In this document: piece after piece, positions 61,248 through 64,000 of the stretch
Position numbering within the stretch: the first letter of the stretch is position 1
Layout: every line of letters begins with the position of its first letter
Assembly (NCBI GenBank): GCA_964389675.1
Contig: CAYMEV010000002.1
Coordinates: 124,001-188,000 of the forward strand
Source: CAYMEV01 sp964389675 [NCBI: uncultured Candidatus Sumerlaeota bacterium]
GTDB lineage: Bacteria > CAYMEV01
Reading direction: 5' to 3'
Length of the DNA: 64,000 bases
Program-made: the position numbers and the translations under genes
Notes under the pieces: generated by a model
Told to the model about the DNA's origin: nothing
Database searches by the model: none
Seen by the model: only the letters and a program-made list of their open reading frames with translations

Positions 61248-62468
61248 TTAAAAATTAAATGTAGTCTTTACTGCGTAGAGGGTAAAATCCTCTTCTATGC
61301 CTTCAGGATTTTCAAAAGAGTGTAAAAGTGCTGCACCGCTCATCTTATGCAGTTCAAGTTTGAAAAGCCAGTTATAGGTAAGGTCAAAACGGACAGAGAA
61401 GCATAGGTCCTTCTGCCAGGCATAAAAATCAGGTAAACCCTGGTCTATAAAGCTTTGCCCTTCCTCATCATCTTTATTTCTGTAAAATTCACTGTAATAG
61501 GAAGCAAGCTCAAGCCAGTCAGCAAACCTGTATGATATCTGGCCATACCAGCCGTAAGGGTCTATCTCAAGCATTGTTTCCTGTCCAAGCACATTTACCG
61601 TGTATTCAGTATCACTGATATGGTACTCTCCTGTCAATACCAGATTGCCAAGCATCAGTTCAGCACTGTAGATAATATTGGAGATATAATCATGTTCAAA
61701 TGTAACTCTTGTCGATCCTATATTTGGTATGTCAATATATCCCTCATAATCTATAATAGCCCTTCCGTAGTTTATGCCGAACCGCAGTCCGTCAAGCGGG
61801 GTATTCCATCTGAAATAACCTCCGTAGACCATCTTCGTGTGTGCTTTTTTATCATACATGTCTGTAAAGCCCATGCTTGTGGCAACACTCATATAAAGGC
61901 TCTTTACAAAAGGGCTGTCCGTATCAATATTCAGTGTCCCGAAACCGAGGTCATATTCAAATCTGCCGAGAAAACCGGCCCTGAATGTACCATAAAAGTT
62001 TCCCCCGAGGTATGATCCGACAATTGCCCTCATATCCTCTGAATAAGAGCTCATAGGCAGAAGTATATTGGGCCTGAGCAGGTCAACGTCCCTTCCCTGA
62101 TTATGAAGTCCGTAAGGCATTTTCATCTTGCCGATCCTCAGTCCAAGTGCATCGGAGAAGTGATAATCTGCATAGCCCCAGTCAAGTACTATATTATTAT
62201 TTCCAACCGGGCCAAGATCCCTCGAGAACAGCTGTGCACCTATCCTCAGTTTATCAGAGACCTGAGACTGAACATTCAGTCCGAATTCATTGAACTCAAA
62301 AGTCCCTTCTTCTGTTTCTCCAAGATAATTATTATGATTGGATTTGAGATATCCCTGACTGATAAAGCCGTGAATCCTTAAGTCCAAAAGCCAGTTAGAT
62401 GCAAGTAAACTGGATGATGTCACTAGAAGCATGCATAAAACCATTAAGAGAAAACGATTCTTTTGCAT
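61248..62468 (-). CDS. Porin-like outer-membrane beta-barrel protein
   Basis: A 406-residue exported protein. The signal peptide is residues 1-23 (LLMVLCMLLVTSSSLLA). The rest alternates Gly/aromatic and polar residues in short strands (IHGFISQGYLKSNHNNYLG; LGLRIGKMKMPYGLHNQG; YGQISYRFADWLELASYYSEFYR) and ends in Phe (AVKTTFNF), the Omp assembly signal. RIGKMKMPYG is a common porin block. AAAGGAG precedes the ATG by 6 nt. It is the first gene after the promoter at 62557 and is 17 nt from the PBP-like gene. Substrate unknown. Confidence 0.88.
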   Translation of the reverse strand: MQKNRFLLMVLCMLLVTSSSLLASNWLLDLRIHGFISQGYLKSNHNNYLGETEEGTFEFNEFGLNVQSQVSDKLRIGAQLFSRDLGPVGNNNIVLDWGYADYHFSDALGLRIGKMKMPYGLHNQGRDVDLLRPNILLPMSSYSEDMRAIVGSYLGGNFYGTFRAGFLGRFEYDLGFGTLNIDTDSPFVKSLYMSVATSMGFTDMYDKKAHTKMVYGGYFRWNTPLDGLRFGINYGRAIIDYEGYIDIPNIGSTRVTFEHDYISNIIYSAELMLGNLVLTGEYHISDTEYTVNVLGQETMLEIDPYGWYGQISYRFADWLELASYYSEFYRNKDDEEGQSFIDQGLPDFYAWQKDLCFSVRFDLTYNWLFKLELHKMSGAALLHSFENPEGIEEDFTLYAVKTTFNF

Positions 62469-62528
62469 ATATTACTCCTTTCAAAATATTTGGTTTTTTG
62501 TTTTTTGTTTGTTTTATTTATTAATTTA

Positions 62529-62557
62529 ATTATAAATTAAATGATGTTATTAGTCAA
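62529..62557 (-). promoter_or_regulatory. Near-consensus promoter of the porin operon
   Basis: Minus strand: TTGACT (62557-62552), exactly 17 nt, TATAAT (62534-62529). The leader of about 55 nt ends with AAAGGAG. It can drive the whole run down to 56590, since no internal terminator is seen. Confidence 0.8.
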
Positions 62558-62620
62558 ATTATTAGTAAAAATTATTTTTTTTATGACAATATTATTCCGT
62601 AATTTTCCCGGTGTTTTATA

Positions 62621-63718
62621 ATGAAAATTATTATTGATGCCAGAAAGATCTCTGATTTTGGCATAGGTGAATATATAAGGCAGCTCCTTGTCAACTATAA
62701 TAAATATATTAATAATGATGAATATCTGATACTTGTAAAAAACAAAGATGAATTCCCCTTAAAACTCAACAGCAATTTTCGTCTTATCAGTACTGATACA
62801 GGCCTTTATTCGCTTAAAGAGCTTTTTTACCTGGGGCTGTTCATTAATGGCCTCAAGGGCGATATTATTCACTTTCCACATTTTACGGTACCCCTTTTCA
62901 TTAAAGGCAGGGTAATAACGACAATACATGACCTTATTCACCTTAAATACATGGATTTGATGTTCAGCCCGCTGCATAAGTACTATCTCCTGCCTGTCCT
63001 AAAATATGCTATCAGAAGATCGGATGCAATTTTGACAGTCTCTGAGAAGACAAAAAATGATATCATACATTATTATGGTATCGGGAAAAAGAGGCTTGAT
63101 GTCATATATAACGGATTGAACGGTTTTGATGAAAACAGGGGCAAAAACGCCAGGCCAGGGAATATCAGGAGCCCTTATTTTCTATATGTAGGCAACCTTA
63201 AATTCCATAAGAACCTTATCAATATCATAAGAGGTTTTGCAATGTTTGAGAGAGAGGCTGGAAAGGATATCCGTATAGTCCTGGCTGGGGTTGAGAAGAA
63301 CAGATCCCTTGATGGTTTTTTAAGATATACAGACAGGTATATAGACCGCTCAAAAATAATAACAACAGGCTATCTTTCATCCGGCGGGCTTGCTAAGCTG
63401 TATGAAAACTCTCTGGGCTTATGCCTTATATCCCTTTGCGAGGGATTTGGCCTGCCTGCTCTGGAAGCAATGCATTTTCAAATCCCTGTTATTGCATCAA
63501 AGGATTCACCCATGGAGGAATTTTTAAAAGAAAACGGCATTTATGTTGATCCTTATTCCATAAAAGAAATTAAAAATGCTTTTTCCTATGTCTACAATAA
63601 CCAGCAATCCCTTAGAAAAAGTGTTGATAAGGCGAGGTTAAAAGATTTTCAATGGAGCATATCAGCTGAAAGAACCTATAATGTATACAGAGAGGTTTAT
63701 GAAAGTGCAGAAGAATAA
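62621..63718 (+). CDS. Glycosyltransferase family 4 (GT-B)
   Basis: A 365-residue cytosolic GT-B glycosyltransferase. N-terminal ARKISDFGIGEYIRQLL and C-terminal nucleotide-sugar block SLCEGFGLPALEAMHFQIPVIASKDSP (with E-x7-E) are typical of GT4. LSVSEKTKND-type AILTVSEKTKND lies near residue 140. It is probably used in surface polysaccharide or lipid glycan assembly with galE and the other transferases. It overlaps the next glycosyltransferase by 20 nt, so the two are coupled. Confidence 0.93.
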   Translation: MKIIIDARKISDFGIGEYIRQLLVNYNKYINNDEYLILVKNKDEFPLKLNSNFRLISTDTGLYSLKELFYLGLFINGLKGDIIHFPHFTVPLFIKGRVITTIHDLIHLKYMDLMFSPLHKYYLLPVLKYAIRRSDAILTVSEKTKNDIIHYYGIGKKRLDVIYNGLNGFDENRGKNARPGNIRSPYFLYVGNLKFHKNLINIIRGFAMFEREAGKDIRIVLAGVEKNRSLDGFLRYTDRYIDRSKIITTGYLSSGGLAKLYENSLGLCLISLCEGFGLPALEAMHFQIPVIASKDSPMEEFLKENGIYVDPYSIKEIKNAFSYVYNNQQSLRKSVDKARLKDFQWSISAERTYNVYREVYESAEE

Positions 63719-64000
63719 AATAGCACTTATTCATGATTGGCTGACAGGGCTGAGAGGGGGAGAGCTTGTTTTAGAAAACATTCTCAATGTTGTAGAGCAC
63801 GCTGATATATATACCCTCTTTTACAAAAGGGGTTCAGTGTCGGAGATCATTGAGAGTAATCCAATTACATCAAGCTTTTTGGACAAGATACCCTTTTCAG
63901 GTTCTTTTTACAGGCATCTTCTGCCGGTTATGCCAATTGCAGTGGAGTCTTTTGACATTACAAAATATGATATTATAATCAGTTCAAGCCATTGTGTTGC
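63699..64000 (+). CDS. Second GT4 glycosyltransferase, N-terminal part (cut by window end)
   Basis: An ATG at 63699, inside the previous gene and in another frame, opens a frame that stays open to the window end. It starts KVQKNKIALIHDWLTGLRGG and ELVLENILNVV, the typical N-terminus of GT4 glycosyltransferases (HDWLTG...GGE). A weak GAGG precedes the ATG. Only about 100 residues are visible. Confidence 0.85.
   Translation, partial: MKVQKNKIALIHDWLTGLRGGELVLENILNVVEHADIYTLFYKRGSVSEIIESNPITSSFLDKIPFSGSFYRHLLPVMPIAVESFDITKYDIIISSSHCV

Noticed and set aside
62493-62520. GTTTTTT-type short repeats upstream of the porin gene
   Set aside because: Simple AT-rich leader sequence, irregular, and adequately explained by the promoter region.
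1-64000. Insertion sequences, prophage or integrative element
   Set aside because: No transposase, integrase, phage structural gene or flanking repeat recognised; gene content is mostly housekeeping.

Overview
The window is about 64 kb of AT-rich bacterial chromosome, roughly 36-38% GC by eye. Genes are densely packed on both strands, and I see no rRNA, recognisable tRNA, CRISPR array, transposase or phage gene. The host is probably a diderm. Support comes from a porin-like beta-barrel protein ending in Phe (61248-62468), long signal-peptide-bearing secreted proteins, a lipoprotein receptor and ExbB/ExbD-like genes. Very large Ser/Thr kinase-ATPase-TPR proteins, tmk-holB-ricT and mutS2-dnaG-rpoD gene orders, and strong promoters of the form TTGACT-N17-TATAAT are other marks. 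I cannot place the phylum from sequence alone; a spirochaete-like or uncultured candidate lineage is a guess.

Layout. 1-3.5 kb: tail of a B12-type radical SAM protein, tsaE, glutamate dehydrogenase, and an NrnA-like DHH phosphoesterase. 3.5-11.5 kb: a Ser/Thr kinase-ATPase-TPR regulator coupled to nrnA, then a 1208-residue repetitive secreted protein and a small exported protein. 11.6-17.4 kb: serC, the tmk-holB-ricT operon, a radical SAM-PDZ-DUF512 protein and a small unknown. 17.4-20.4 kb: a 71-residue secondary-peptide-like gene with its own promoters and terminator, beside an HPr-kinase-like gene and a PF14907-like nucleotidyltransferase, then tatA. 20.4-30.5 kb: a TPR/HEAT/sulfatase-fold membrane protein, GT2, orphan LivJ, prs, S9 peptidase, adenosine-specific kinase family protein, galE, argF. 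30.5-46.6 kb: two endonuclease III paralogues, a YgiQ-type radical SAM protein, two GT-C-like membrane proteins, DUF1015, VanZ-like, mutS2-dnaG-rpoD, and an NtrC-type regulator. 46.7-56.6 kb: metG carrying a C-terminal B3/B4-like domain, two zinc-ribbon proteins, and an approximately 1880-residue kinase-ATPase-TPR-GAF-PAS-histidine kinase. 56.6-62.5 kb: a seven-gene minus-strand operon (porin, PBP-like protein, zinc-ribbon ExbB-like, two ExbD-like, TPR-like, PrsW-like) behind a near-consensus promoter. 62.6-64 kb: two GT4 glycosyltransferases, the second cut by the window end.

The two best candidates for undescribed biology are the peptide/kinase/nucleotidyltransferase locus at 17.4-20.2 kb and the porin-PBP-ExbB/ExbD-PrsW operon at 56.6-62.5 kb. 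In the first, the peptide ends in Ser, and the kinase/nucleotidyltransferase pair recalls the tailoring genes of paeninodin-type lasso peptide clusters, yet no lasso protease or cyclase is present. Secondary points are the MetRS-B3/B4 fusion, a 22-bp perfect palindrome between divergent genes, a tandem hairpin pair, and a G9 tract inside a surface-glycan-type membrane gene.
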